Assembly (NCBI RefSeq): GCF_022347985.1
Contig: NZ_JAKRFQ010000001.1
Span: 18,411-82,410 of the forward strand
Direction: 5' to 3'
Length of the DNA: 64,000 nt
From: Photobacterium sp. OFAV2-7
Lineage (GTDB): Bacteria; Pseudomonadota; Gammaproteobacteria; Enterobacterales; Vibrionaceae
Part shown: in pieces, positions 39,964 through 48,563 of the stretch
Position numbering within the stretch: the first letter of the stretch is position 1
Layout: each line of letters starts with the position of its first letter
Notes under the pieces: generated by a model
The model's database searches: none
Seen by the model: the letters and a program-made list of their open reading frames with translations, nothing else
Told to the model about the DNA's origin: nothing
Translations under genes and position numbers: made by a program

Positions 39964-41667
39964 ATGGATATCCAAACCTGGACGTTTATATTAGTAGGTA
40001 TCACCTTTGCGCTGTATATCGGCATCGCAATCTGGGCCCGCGCCGGCTCAACCAGTGAATTCTATGTCGCCGGCGGCGGCGTTCACCCGGTCGCCAACGG
40101 CATGGCAACTGCCGCTGACTGGATGTCGGCAGCCTCCTTCATCTCAATGGCTGGTATCATCTCTTTTGTCGGCTATGACGGCGGGGTATACCTGATGGGT
40201 TGGACCGGCGGTTATGTACTGCTAGCCCTCTGTCTTGCGCCTTACCTGCGTAAGTTCGGTCAGTTCACCGTGCCTGACTTCATTGGTGAGCGTTATTACT
40301 CCAAAACTGCACGTATGGTAGCTGTCTTTTGTGCCATCTTCGTTTCCTTTACCTACGTTGCAGGCCAAATGCGTGGGGTTGGCGTGGTATTCGCCCGCTT
40401 CCTGGAAGTTGATATCAACATGGGTATCATCATCGGTATGGGTATCGTGTTCTTCTACGCAGTATTAGGCGGCATGAAAGGGATCACCTACACCCAGGTT
40501 GCCCAGTTCTGCGTACTGATTTTTGCCTTCCTGGTACCGGCGATCTTCACGTCTATCATGATGACAGGCAACCCGCTGCCACAAATCGGTATGGGCTCAA
40601 CAATATCAGGTTCGGAAACCTATGTACTGGATAAGCTGGACGGGTTAACCACGGAATTAGGCTTTACCGCCTACACCGACGGCTCGAAGAGTATGGTTGA
40701 CGTATTCTTTATCTGTGCCGCGCTAATGGTCGGTACCGCCGGTCTGCCACATGTTATCATCCGTTTCTTCACGGTACCGCGTGTTAAAGATGCCCGTATC
40801 TCAGCAGGCTGGGCACTACTGTTCATCTCTATGCTATACACCACAGCACCGGCTGTTGCCGCATTTGCCCGCGTCAACATGATTGAAACCATCAATGGTC
40901 CTGACATGAAGGGTGTGGCCGCGGCAGAAGCACCGAGCTGGGTGACCAACTGGGAGAAAACTGGCCTGGTTCAGTGGGAAGACAAGAACGGCGACGGCAA
41001 GATGTTCTACTCGGGCGATGATCGCAACGAGATGAAGATCAACCGCGATATCATCGTACTAGCAAGTCCTGAACTAGCTAGCCTGCCTAACTGGGTGGTA
41101 GCCCTGCTGGCAGCAGGTGGCCTGGCCGCCGCACTATCGACAGCCGCCGGTCTGCTACTGGTTATCTCGACCTCGATTTCCCATGACTTACTGAAGAAAG
41201 GCTTCAAGCCGAATATGACTGACAAACAGGAACTGCTCGCCGCTCGGGTAGGCGCAGCCGTCGCCATTGTCGGTGCCGGTTACCTGGGTATCAACCCACC
41301 GGGCTTTGTGGCACAGGTTGTGGCCTTTGCCTTCGGACTGGCAGCGGCGTCCTTCTTCCCTGCCATCATCCTGGGTATCTTCTACAAGAAGATGAACAAG
41401 GAAGGGGCGATTGCAGGTATGTTGGCCGGTATCGTATTTACCGCCTCTTACATCATCTACTTCAAGTTCATCAACCCGGCAGCAAGTACGCCTGACAACT
41501 GGTTCTTCGGTATCAGCCCTGAAGGTATCGGTACGCTGGGTATGTGTCTGAACTTTGTTGTCTCGATTGTTGTGAACAAGTTCACTGCCGAAGTACCGAC
41601 AGAAGTACAGGATATGGTTGAGTCTATCCGTTATCCGAAAGGCGCAGGTGCCGCACACGATCACTAA
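39964..41667 (+). CDS. actP: Cation/acetate symporter ActP (SLC5 family)
   Basis: 567 residues, SSS/SLC5 family with about thirteen membrane helices. Conserved segments include EFYVAGGGVHPVANGMATAADWMSAASFISMAG, YTQVAQFCVL, GTAGLPHVIIRFFTVP and AALSTAAGLLLVISTSISHD. It takes up acetate and other short monocarboxylates with sodium or protons. A periplasmic-looking insert of about 65 residues near 310-360 contains DKNGDGK, which resembles a calcium-binding loop. It is translated just after DUF485 with AGAGG as ribosome-binding site; the upstream CrbR-like regulator fits acetate control. Confidence 0.95.
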   Translation: MDIQTWTFILVGITFALYIGIAIWARAGSTSEFYVAGGGVHPVANGMATAADWMSAASFISMAGIISFVGYDGGVYLMGWTGGYVLLALCLAPYLRKFGQFTVPDFIGERYYSKTARMVAVFCAIFVSFTYVAGQMRGVGVVFARFLEVDINMGIIIGMGIVFFYAVLGGMKGITYTQVAQFCVLIFAFLVPAIFTSIMMTGNPLPQIGMGSTISGSETYVLDKLDGLTTELGFTAYTDGSKSMVDVFFICAALMVGTAGLPHVIIRFFTVPRVKDARISAGWALLFISMLYTTAPAVAAFARVNMIETINGPDMKGVAAAEAPSWVTNWEKTGLVQWEDKNGDGKMFYSGDDRNEMKINRDIIVLASPELASLPNWVVALLAAGGLAAALSTAAGLLLVISTSISHDLLKKGFKPNMTDKQELLAARVGAAVAIVGAGYLGINPPGFVAQVVAFAFGLAAASFFPAIILGIFYKKMNKEGAIAGMLAGIVFTASYIIYFKFINPAASTPDNWFFGISPEGIGTLGMCLNFVVSIVVNKFTAEVPTEVQDMVESIRYPKGAGAAHDH

Positions 41668-41696
41668 TACTGCCTGGAAAGTCAGTGGCTAGATGA

Positions 41697-41726
41697 CAAA
41701 AACGGAGCATGATGCTCCGTTTTTTT
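41697..41726. terminator. Bidirectional terminator between actP and the parM-parR-like operon
   Basis: ACGGAGC (41702-41708, with flanking pairs) and GCTCCGT (41714-41720) flanked by A5 and T7. It closes actP on the plus strand and is the first intrinsic terminator downstream of motB-parM-parR-like on the minus strand. Confidence 0.88.
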
Positions 41727-41774
41727 ATTCGTCCTGGTTCGCCTATTTGATTCACCATTGCTCGCCAAGGAGGC

Positions 41775-42725
41775 TTACCACAACCCTTTTTTCTTGACCT
41801 TCTGCATACTGGCAATGGTCGTAGTCAAGTCGGCTTCTTCTTCCGGTTGGGCTTTCGCCTGCTCCGCAGTACCATTCAGAGACAGGGTTTTGATCAGCTG
41901 GCTTTGCGCCTTGATCAAGGCTTTGAGCTCTGCAATCTCACGCTTGTGGTTATTGGCGCGGATCTCTTCCGTCAATGCCTGCTGCAACTCGGAGAAGTCA
42001 GCTGTAACCACTGCGTCATTAGGTGTTGCCACCTCAGGATCAACCGCTGCTGGGGCGACAGCTTCGGAAGCAGCAGGGTCGGGAGCAACAGGTTCTGGTG
42101 CAAAAATCTCGTCAGCCGAAGCTATATTCGCCGCCACCGACTCGGCCAGTTCCGAGCACAAGCTCATCAGCGTCTGTCGGGTTTCGACCAGTTCCTGTTG
42201 GGTATTTTGCTGTCCCTGTAACAGGGCCTGTTCACGCTCGGCTGCCTGAAGCAACTGATGCTGATGCGCCTCGCTGGCCTGACGCTGGTGCTCACTCGCC
42301 TGCTGCAGCTCGCCACGCAGGGACTGAATTTCACCCAGCAGCGGCGTCATATCGACAGCGGCCCTGAGGCTATCCAAGTCTTCCCGGGAGATCCCCGACT
42401 CCTGGGTCGGCGCCATTGGCACCACCAGTCCGCAGGCATCAAGCTGCTGCTTCAGTGTCGCCATTTTAATGGAGTCATCGCCAAGCGAATTGGCCAGCCC
42501 GGCACTGAGTGTCGGGCTCAGCAAGTGCAGAAACATCCCCGACAGGTAGATGTTTTTGTGCATGTGCAGACTGTTATGCAGATTGAGGCCATCATCTGGA
42601 TTATCGAGCATATCCTTACGCTCGTTGACCCACTTCTGCATAATGCCGACCGCATAGCGGTCGGACAAGGAGTTAACCGGATTTAGATAAATCGAGTAGT
42701 TAACCCGCTTTAGCTTACTACTCAT
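41775..42725 (-). CDS. ParR-like DNA-binding/coiled-coil partner of the ParM-like actin
   Basis: 316 residues, no strong family match. The first ~95 residues (KRVNYSIYLNPVNSLSDRYAVGIM, then HKNIYLSGMFLHLL) follow the strand-helix-helix pattern of plasmid ParR ribbon-helix-helix proteins; R1 ParR has KLNPDVNQTDKIV at the same place. After this come a Gln/Glu-rich coiled coil (about 113-200), an Ala/Pro linker (208-238), a second coiled coil (243-285) and a basic C-terminus KVKKKGLW. R1 ParR is only 117 residues, so the extension is unusual. The ATG overlaps the parM-like stop by 8 bases, implying coupled translation and a shared complex. Function inferred from order and shape. Confidence 0.6.
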   Translation of the reverse strand: MSSKLKRVNYSIYLNPVNSLSDRYAVGIMQKWVNERKDMLDNPDDGLNLHNSLHMHKNIYLSGMFLHLLSPTLSAGLANSLGDDSIKMATLKQQLDACGLVVPMAPTQESGISREDLDSLRAAVDMTPLLGEIQSLRGELQQASEHQRQASEAHQHQLLQAAEREQALLQGQQNTQQELVETRQTLMSLCSELAESVAANIASADEIFAPEPVAPDPAASEAVAPAAVDPEVATPNDAVVTADFSELQQALTEEIRANNHKREIAELKALIKAQSQLIKTLSLNGTAEQAKAQPEEEADLTTTIASMQKVKKKGLW

Positions 42726-43764
42726 CTTCTACCTCGATGAGGGTCTCGCGCTCGATGTGAATATCTTCTTCTTCGGTATTGTACAGGCACAGCTCACGAG
42801 CCAGGGCTGACTGGGCATCCTTGATCAGTACCACACGCTCGCCCAGGGTTTCATACGCCGACATGATTGCCGGGTAAACCAACGGCGCACCGCCACCGAC
42901 CAGGTAAACGCGGTTCGGGTTCTTGGCAAATTTCTTCGCTTCATAGGCCACCGCATTGCCCAGCTCTTCAATCTTGATATCGATCTTGTCCAGGATGCTG
43001 TCGAGCTTGGATTCGTCGTTCACCACATCTTTGACAAACTCCAGATCGTTACGGCGCTTGATCAGCTCGTTGGCCACCAGGTAGCTAGAATCACTGTCGG
43101 CAGAAGCCAGGGCCTTGCGCGCCGCATCCGTTACCATCGACACACCGATTTCGTTATTACCATAGATAGCCGATACGTCATCAAACTCACCAACCACAAT
43201 ACCCATATCCAGCGTCGTACCGCCACAGTCAATCACCAGCGAACGGGTAAACTCGTTACAGTTGGAGTTAATCAGGGTCGACATTACCGCAGGCAGGCTC
43301 TCCGGCATCACCTCAACATCCACTACTTCGAACAGCTCACCCTTGTTCAGGCTGATCTCGCGCATCAGGTTCTGGCGTTTCTTGGCAATTTTTTCTTCAT
43401 TGCGCTGACAGTCTTCTGAGTTGTAGAACTCGGTAATTGGCAAGGTAACCACCAGAATCACCGGGCAAGGTTTCAGGCCAGTTTGCAGCAGCGCATGGTG
43501 CACCGCCAGCAGGTTCAGATCATCATACTGATAGTCAACGTGCGTGGTTTCCAGCGCCTTGTCCGATGTCGCATCGTAAGTGTATTTGGTTGTACCGATT
43601 GTGTAGTTATAAACCTTCTTATCGCGTCGCAGTGCAGCACTCTTCCAGTCTTTACGGAAAGAGTTCGGTGATACGATGGTCTTTAGCTGATTGTTCTCAA
43701 TCCAGCTTACCTTCACATTTGTTGACCCATCATCAACCGCAATTTTAAACGCAGATACCGTCAT
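42718..43764 (-). CDS. parM-like: ParM/StbA-family actin-like ATPase
   Basis: 348 residues from the ATG at 43764 (GTGAG 7 bases upstream); a GTG at 43776 would add four residues. It resembles plasmid R1 ParM along its length. The phosphate-1 loop is AVDDGSTNVKVSW (about 9-21), and SPNSFRKDW and AVHHALLQTGL match the family. Phosphate-2 is VIDCGGTTLDMGIV (about 177-190), then NNEIGVSMVTDA, and the adenosine motif is VYLVGGGAPLV (about 286-296). The acidic tail EEEDIHIERETLIEVEDE goes beyond R1 ParM. ParM forms ATP-driven filaments that push plasmids apart. Here it is chromosomal, directly downstream of motB in the lateral-flagellar operon and coupled to the ParR-like gene. Its cargo is unknown. 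Confidence 0.88.
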   Translation of the reverse strand: MTVSAFKIAVDDGSTNVKVSWIENNQLKTIVSPNSFRKDWKSAALRRDKKVYNYTIGTTKYTYDATSDKALETTHVDYQYDDLNLLAVHHALLQTGLKPCPVILVVTLPITEFYNSEDCQRNEEKIAKKRQNLMREISLNKGELFEVVDVEVMPESLPAVMSTLINSNCNEFTRSLVIDCGGTTLDMGIVVGEFDDVSAIYGNNEIGVSMVTDAARKALASADSDSSYLVANELIKRRNDLEFVKDVVNDESKLDSILDKIDIKIEELGNAVAYEAKKFAKNPNRVYLVGGGAPLVYPAIMSAYETLGERVVLIKDAQSALARELCLYNTEEEDIHIERETLIEVEDE

Positions 43765-43804
43765 AACTTTACTCACAATAACTATTAATATTTCGTAACC
43801 AACC

Positions 43805-43834
43805 CGGTATTGAAAGCTACCCTCGTCAATACCG
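43805..43834. promoter_or_regulatory. Inverted repeat between motB and the parM-like gene
   Basis: CGGTATTGA (43805-43813) and TCAATACCG (43826-43834) are perfect 9-bp arms with a 12-base spacer. No T-run follows on the minus strand, so it is not a normal terminator. It lies 41-70 bases upstream of the parM-like start and could be the operator or a reduced centromere (parC-like site) for the ParR-like protein. Confidence 0.5.
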
Positions 43835-43887
43835 AGCCAAGTTCAATCAACTAAAACAAAATCAAATAACAACGCTGACAGAAACAC

Positions 43888-44877
43888 TTAGTTCGTCAGC
43901 ATCTCCAGACGCGAGACCGGACGGTTCGCCTCGGCATAATCTCGGGCCTTGTTTACAGCCTTGCCTTCATTAACATGTGGCTGCCCCTTACCAAACAGCA
44001 GGGCCAACTGTTCGTCGGCTTCCCTGGTAAGCACCATCATTTCAATCCGGCGGTTTTTCCCGCTTCGGGTATCCTTCTCGTATACCGGCATCCGTTCAGC
44101 CATCGCAGCAACCTGCAACACATTGTCGACAGGCAAACCGGAGTCCACCAGCACCTCACGGGCCTTCAGGGCACGAGCACCTGACAAGTCCCAGTTGCTG
44201 TAATCTCTGCGCTGGAACTGGGTACTGTCAGTGTGGCCACTGATCACCAGTCGGTTCTGGATCTGTCCCAGTACCGGCGCGATATTAAATAGCATGTCTT
44301 CAAAGAACGGCGTGATCTGAATGCTGCCACGCTCAAACATGAAGTGATCATCATCATCCTGAATCAAAATTCGCAATCCCTGTGGCACAATTTCCAGCAC
44401 GATATTGTTCGATGCCGACAGCTCTTCGGCAATGATCTCCAGCGCCTTTGCCAGCACCTTTAGTTCAGGGATCGACAGGTTCTTCCCTGCCAGCGCCGAG
44501 TTAAGCTTGCGATCCCGGCCGCCTTGTTGCTCGCTGTCCGATGACGGCGCAAACATCGACTTACCGAAACGATCCGTTCCCGGAGTGATTTCACTCATTG
44601 GCTTCTCGAATGGCGACATGTTGCCATCAAAATCAATCGGAAACGGGCTGTTGGTGATCTCGAAAATATTGTCGAACACCGTCGCTGTCTGAAGGCGCTT
44701 TTCAATTTCTATCCGCTCTTCCTGGGTGGTGATCCCCATCAGCCATAGCACCATGAAAAAAGCCATCATCGCGACCGCAAAATCGGCAAAGGCCACTTTC
44801 CAGGCACCGCCATGATGCTCGTCGTGATGACCGCGGGCTTTTTTCTTTACAACAATAATATGGTGTTCTTTGCTCAT
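43888..44877 (-). CDS. lafU: Lateral flagellar motor stator protein MotB (LafU)
   Basis: 329 residues. A basic, His-rich N-terminus precedes one membrane helix with the proton-carrying Asp32 in WKVAFADFAVAMMAFFMVLWL. A periplasmic plug and a C-terminal OmpA-like peptidoglycan-binding domain follow (about 165-290; VISGHTDSTQF, WDLSGARA). The pattern is of E. coli proton-type MotB rather than sodium-type PomB. It starts 3 bases after the motA stop. Last flagellar gene of the fliD-to-motB operon, with the parM-like gene next. Confidence 0.94.
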   Translation of the reverse strand: MSKEHHIIVVKKKARGHHDEHHGGAWKVAFADFAVAMMAFFMVLWLMGITTQEERIEIEKRLQTATVFDNIFEITNSPFPIDFDGNMSPFEKPMSEITPGTDRFGKSMFAPSSDSEQQGGRDRKLNSALAGKNLSIPELKVLAKALEIIAEELSASNNIVLEIVPQGLRILIQDDDDHFMFERGSIQITPFFEDMLFNIAPVLGQIQNRLVISGHTDSTQFQRRDYSNWDLSGARALKAREVLVDSGLPVDNVLQVAAMAERMPVYEKDTRSGKNRRIEMMVLTREADEQLALLFGKGQPHVNEGKAVNKARDYAEANRPVSRLEMLTN

Positions 44878-44880
44878 GGT

Positions 44881-45732
44881 TTACGACTGCCCTGTCATCC
44901 AGTTTTCCATGTCCGCAAAGGTCGGCTTATACTCGCTGTGCAGCACCTTACGTCCGGCATCCAGTGCCAACAAGGTCGGCTTGCCCTGCACCTGAGCAAC
45001 CAGAATGGCCGAGATCATATGCAGCGCCATCATCTCTTTCTTCACCTGGTTGCCAACGGTAGCTGCCAGCGGCTCAAAGACCGCATAACACATCAAGATA
45101 CCGAAGAAGGTCCCCACCAATGCCGCGGCAACTTTGACCCCAATCAGGGCCAGATCGCCACCAATGCTCTGCATCGTTACCACAATCCCCAATACCGCAG
45201 CGACGATACCGAAACCCGGCATCGCCTCACCGACTTTGCCCAGCGCTTTCGACGGGCGCATCAGGTCTTCTTCCAGGGTATGCAGTTCGAGCTCCAGCAC
45301 CGCTTCCAAATCATGGTGATTCATCTTGCCCATGGCCATCATGCGCAGATTGTCGGTAATAAAGCTCACCAGGACATTGGACTTGGCCACCTCCGGGTAC
45401 TTGTTGAAAATCGCACTGCTCTCAGGGTTCTCGATATGGTCATCGAGCTTTTTGATCCCGTCCTTGCGAATGGTTTCCAACAATTCAAACATCAATTCCA
45501 GGGTCGATTTATAGAAATCGGCCTTGTACCCCTTGCCGAACGCCATCTTGAGGCGGGTTAGGGTATTTTTCAGAACATAGGTTGGGTTGGAGATCACCAT
45601 AGCGCCCAAGCCGGCCCCTATGATAATAATGAATTCAGCGGGCTGCCAAAGCGCCAGCAAGCGCCCGGATGCATGGGTGTAACCGTAGATAATACACCCA
45701 AAAACAATGACAAAACCGATAATAATTTGCAT
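44881..45732 (-). CDS. lafT: Lateral flagellar motor stator protein MotA (LafT)
   Basis: 283 residues with four membrane helices (about 2-20, 33-52, 168-190, 200-222) and a large cytoplasmic loop carrying the charged motor-interaction residues (ALLELELHTLEEDL region). PGFGIVAAVLGIV and LVGTFFGILMCYAVFEPLA are typical of MotA, close to E. coli, and the length is near the 295 residues of that protein. With MotB it forms the proton-driven stator. It follows lafS by 12 bases. Confidence 0.95.
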   Translation of the reverse strand: MQIIIGFVIVFGCIIYGYTHASGRLLALWQPAEFIIIIGAGLGAMVISNPTYVLKNTLTRLKMAFGKGYKADFYKSTLELMFELLETIRKDGIKKLDDHIENPESSAIFNKYPEVAKSNVLVSFITDNLRMMAMGKMNHHDLEAVLELELHTLEEDLMRPSKALGKVGEAMPGFGIVAAVLGIVVTMQSIGGDLALIGVKVAAALVGTFFGILMCYAVFEPLAATVGNQVKKEMMALHMISAILVAQVQGKPTLLALDAGRKVLHSEYKPTFADMENWMTGQS

Positions 45733-45744
45733 CTTGTTACTCCG

Positions 45745-46500
45745 TTAAACTGACTCACGCCAGTCAGTCAACATACTGTTAAGGCTTTTCAGCGCTTTTT
45801 TATGGATCTGGCTAACTCGTGCTTCGGTCAGCTCAAAGACCAGGGCAATTTCTTTCAGGTTCATTTCATGCTCGTAGTAGAAACTCAGCATGATCTGCTC
45901 TCGCTCGGACAGCCTCGACAGCGCCTTGGCCATCGCCTGTTTGAGCTGTGCTCGCTCATAGCTGTTGCACTGAAAGCTCAGGCCGAAAAACTGCTCACCA
46001 TCTTCCTGCATCCCTTCCAGGCTACCGAGATTTTCGGCCTGGGTATCAAGCCGGCGCTGTTGAATATCAGCCAGCTCAATGCCCATTTCAGCCGCCAGTT
46101 CCTGATCGGTTGGCACCCGTCCCAGCTGACGGCTGAGCTGACGCTCGACATCCCGAAGTTCATGGCCGTTCTGGCGAGACCGTCGAGAGCGCCAGTCCAT
46201 CCGGCGCAGCTCATCAAGAATGGCGCCACGAACACGTTGCACTGCCAGACGTTCCAATGCGGCATCGTCTTCATCCGGGTAGCGGCGAATAACATCAAGC
46301 AGCGCCACCAGGCCTATCTGCTCCATATCTTCCGATGACATTACCGTCGTTACCTGCCCTGCCAGGTGCCTCACAACACGCTTTACAAGACCGGAAAACT
46401 GTTTGATCAGGCGCTGTTCCCGCGATTTCTGACCCAGTTGGCGGCTCTGCTGGTAGGCATGAAGCCCCTGAGATTCATAAGACATTGCTGCACCGTGCAC
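45745..46500 (-). CDS. lafS: Lateral flagellar sigma-28 factor (LafS/FliA)
   Basis: 251 residues with a GTG start 7 bases after AAGGAG. Sigma region 2 (about 30-105: EDMEQIGLVALLDVIRRYP and VRGAILDELRRMDW), region 3 (about 115-160) and region 4 (about 195-245: LSEREQIMLSFYYEHEMNLKEIALVFELTEARVSQIHKKAL) are all recognisable. It directs transcription of late lateral-flagellar genes such as lafA and is held by FlgM, whose gene is also in the window. Encoded within the operon that starts with the sigma-54-type promoter before fliD. Confidence 0.95.
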   Translation of the reverse strand: MHGAAMSYESQGLHAYQQSRQLGQKSREQRLIKQFSGLVKRVVRHLAGQVTTVMSSEDMEQIGLVALLDVIRRYPDEDDAALERLAVQRVRGAILDELRRMDWRSRRSRQNGHELRDVERQLSRQLGRVPTDQELAAEMGIELADIQQRRLDTQAENLGSLEGMQEDGEQFFGLSFQCNSYERAQLKQAMAKALSRLSEREQIMLSFYYEHEMNLKEIALVFELTEARVSQIHKKALKSLNSMLTDWRESV

Positions 46501-46510
46501 ATCAGACTCC

Positions 46511-46996
46511 TTACTGAATCACCATCTTGGTGATCAGTACCTGGTCGATCCCCTTGCTGCTCACCATGTCATTCATGACAGTCTGAATAGACTCGCGCAA
46601 TGCCTCCTGCAATGGCTTCATCACGCCCGGCTGGGCCAGCTCGTTGTAATGCTGTTCACTCAGCAGGGTGATCACTGCATTGCGAACAACCGGCATATAT
46701 TCCCCGACGATATCGAGCTGGTCCTGGCTGTAGCTCATCAGTGAGAGCTCCATCATCAGGTAGTGCAAGCGGTCGTCACCGGGCACACTGACTATGAACT
46801 TTTTCAGGGGCAGAAACACCGGCTTCTTCACCAACGCTGCCGCAGGCACATTCTCGGCCACTTCGACCACAGCCTGCTGTTTCGCCTGCTGCTGGAAATA
46901 CCACCAGCCACCGCCCCCGGCGAGGGCAACAACCAATACAGCAGCGGCAATGATCAGCGGAAGCTTACTCTTTGTTTCTTTTACTTCTTCAGTCAT
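46511..46996 (-). CDS. fliL: Flagellar basal-body protein FliL (LafF)
   Basis: 161 residues: an N-terminal membrane anchor (about 13-33, LIIAAAVLVVALAGGGGWWYF) and a periplasmic SPFH-like FliL domain with FIVSVPGDDRLHYLMMELSL and VRNAVITLLSEQ. It stabilises stators at the motor. In the lateral set it lies between fliK and lafS, as in Vibrio parahaemolyticus and Aeromonas. Confidence 0.9.
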   Translation of the reverse strand: MTEEVKETKSKLPLIIAAAVLVVALAGGGGWWYFQQQAKQQAVVEVAENVPAAALVKKPVFLPLKKFIVSVPGDDRLHYLMMELSLMSYSQDQLDIVGEYMPVVRNAVITLLSEQHYNELAQPGVMKPLQEALRESIQTVMNDMVSSKGIDQVLITKMVIQ

Positions 46997-47040
46997 ATTA
47001 ATTTCTTACTTATTTCAAACCGCGCCATCAAACCACACCG

Positions 47041-48264
47041 TCAAACCATGGCCTCGTAGCGACCATCCAACCCAGAAGCCGCCGTCGACGCTTCTTCGGA
47101 CTGAATCACGGCCTGGTTGGCCATAATGCCCGGCTCATCGTCCATGCCTGATTGCTGGTGTGACTGCTGGTACAAACCGCTGGAAACGGAAACGTCCGCC
47201 AGCTGCATCTGGCTACCGTCAAAATCAAAACGTAACCGGTCAGCATTGGCTGCCAACGCTTCGCGAAGTTGTGGATGGGCTGCGGTAAAGTGCACCGAGA
47301 CCTTGTCGCCATCCAGGCGGAGGTTAACTTCCAGCCGCCCTAGCTCGGGCGGGTCAAGCCTGACATGGGCATGCTGGATCTGATCCGTTTTACTCAGCTG
47401 CATACGCGAACGCAGTTGCTCAACCAAGTCGCGTCCCCATTCAGGCTGGGTAACATCGACCCCGGCATACAGCTGTTGCGCTGCACTGGCAGGCGCACCT
47501 GAAGCAGGCGCGCTCAGGTTGCTACCACCGACCACAAGGCTGCTATGTGCACTCTGCGCAGGCACCGGCATCACGCCAGCTGTCAGCTTATCGGTCAAGG
47601 CACCGTCCAGCGGCATCGTCATTCCTTTAGCCAGCGACAGCGCGTCACCAGTATTCGGCTTTGGCTGCTTAAGAAGGAGCTGCATTTGTTCAAGCAACTC
47701 GGGACTGGCTGGAGCCTGCTGCGCCGCCTGACCTGTGTGTTGTGCCATTTTTTGCTGAGCAGTTTGTACGACGTTTTGTCCTGCATTCTGTCCGGCCAAC
47801 TGCGTCAGAAACGAGTTGGCTTGTAGCCCGGTTTCTCGTCCAGACACCGCGCCGGCTCCCTCCTCACCAGCAGGTGCCATCTGAGGCTGAAGAGCCTGGT
47901 TCTGAGCTGCAAGGAACTGAGGCGTCGTTGCCGTGCCCGTTACCATTCCAGTCTTGTTGTTCGCAGCCGCAGAAGAGCTTTTCTGGGCTCCCTGCTGGGC
48001 CTGATTCATGGCTGTCGCTTCAAAGGGTTTATCCTGTTGCCCCTGAATCTGCGCATCCGCCGATAACGGCTGTTCTGACTCTTCAGGTGAATCATCAGAG
48101 GCTTTGCTCTCATCCTTCGTCCCCGACGATTTATCCAGCCGTTGCTCGAACTCAGCAAAGCTCATCGGCTCACTGTCTCCGGCGTTGTTTGGCTGAACCT
48201 TTCGCGAGTCTGTGGATGATGTTTGGGAAGCCGTTTTTACGGCTACATTGGCTGATACTTGCAT
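47041..48264 (-). CDS. fliK: Flagellar hook-length control protein FliK (LafE)
   Basis: 407 residues. The first 280 are low-complexity, rich in Gln, Ala and Ser, and form the ruler part. The C-terminal Flg_hook domain (about 285-375) contains QIQHAHVRLDPPELGRLEVN and VHFTAAHPQLREAL, the substrate-switch region acting on FlhB. It starts 8 bases after the fliT stop, and fliL follows 44 bases after it. Confidence 0.92.
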   Translation of the reverse strand: MQVSANVAVKTASQTSSTDSRKVQPNNAGDSEPMSFAEFEQRLDKSSGTKDESKASDDSPEESEQPLSADAQIQGQQDKPFEATAMNQAQQGAQKSSSAAANNKTGMVTGTATTPQFLAAQNQALQPQMAPAGEEGAGAVSGRETGLQANSFLTQLAGQNAGQNVVQTAQQKMAQHTGQAAQQAPASPELLEQMQLLLKQPKPNTGDALSLAKGMTMPLDGALTDKLTAGVMPVPAQSAHSSLVVGGSNLSAPASGAPASAAQQLYAGVDVTQPEWGRDLVEQLRSRMQLSKTDQIQHAHVRLDPPELGRLEVNLRLDGDKVSVHFTAAHPQLREALAANADRLRFDFDGSQMQLADVSVSSGLYQQSHQQSGMDDEPGIMANQAVIQSEEASTAASGLDGRYEAMV

Positions 48265-48272
48265 GTCACCCT

Positions 48273-48563
48273 TTATTGATTATTTTGCATATAGGCGTGC
48301 ATACCTTCACGGTTGCTCTCCTGCTGCTTTAGTTGCTGCTGGGTACGTGCCTTTTCTCGCTCGCCTTCAGCGATCATGGTGCTATACAGCGCATTTAACC
48401 GTTCAAGTTGCTGCTTACCGGCAACCGTCAATACTTGCTGCCTGATACGCGGAATCGCCTGTTGCAACTTAGCATCCAACACAGCGAGCGCGTCCCAGTC
48501 CCCAGCCGCCAGTGCCTGCTCGAACTTGTCGTGCAGCCTCTGCAACTGCAACTCAAGCTTCAC
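48273..48563 (-). CDS. fliT: Flagellar chaperone FliT-like (LafD)
   Basis: 96 residues from a GTG at 48563, which overlaps the end of fliS by 11 bases; a longer frame starting at 48608 would lie over fliS and is rejected. The protein is almost entirely helical and charged (KLELQLQRLHDKFEQALAAGDWDALAVLDAKLQ), as expected for FliT-type chaperones that protect FliD. Sequence conservation is low, so the name depends on position between fliS and fliK. Confidence 0.72.
   Translation of the reverse strand: MKLELQLQRLHDKFEQALAAGDWDALAVLDAKLQQAIPRIRQQVLTVAGKQQLERLNALYSTMIAEGEREKARTQQQLKQQESNREGMHAYMQNNQ

Noticed and set aside
41758..42686. Several plus-strand frames opposite the ParR-like gene
   Set aside because: Shadows of its repetitive Gln/Ala codons; none has a ribosome-binding site or recognisable product.
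43777..43887. parC-type iteron array upstream of the parM-like gene
   Set aside because: Only one inverted repeat is present; no tandem 10-12 bp direct repeats are seen in this 111-base gap.
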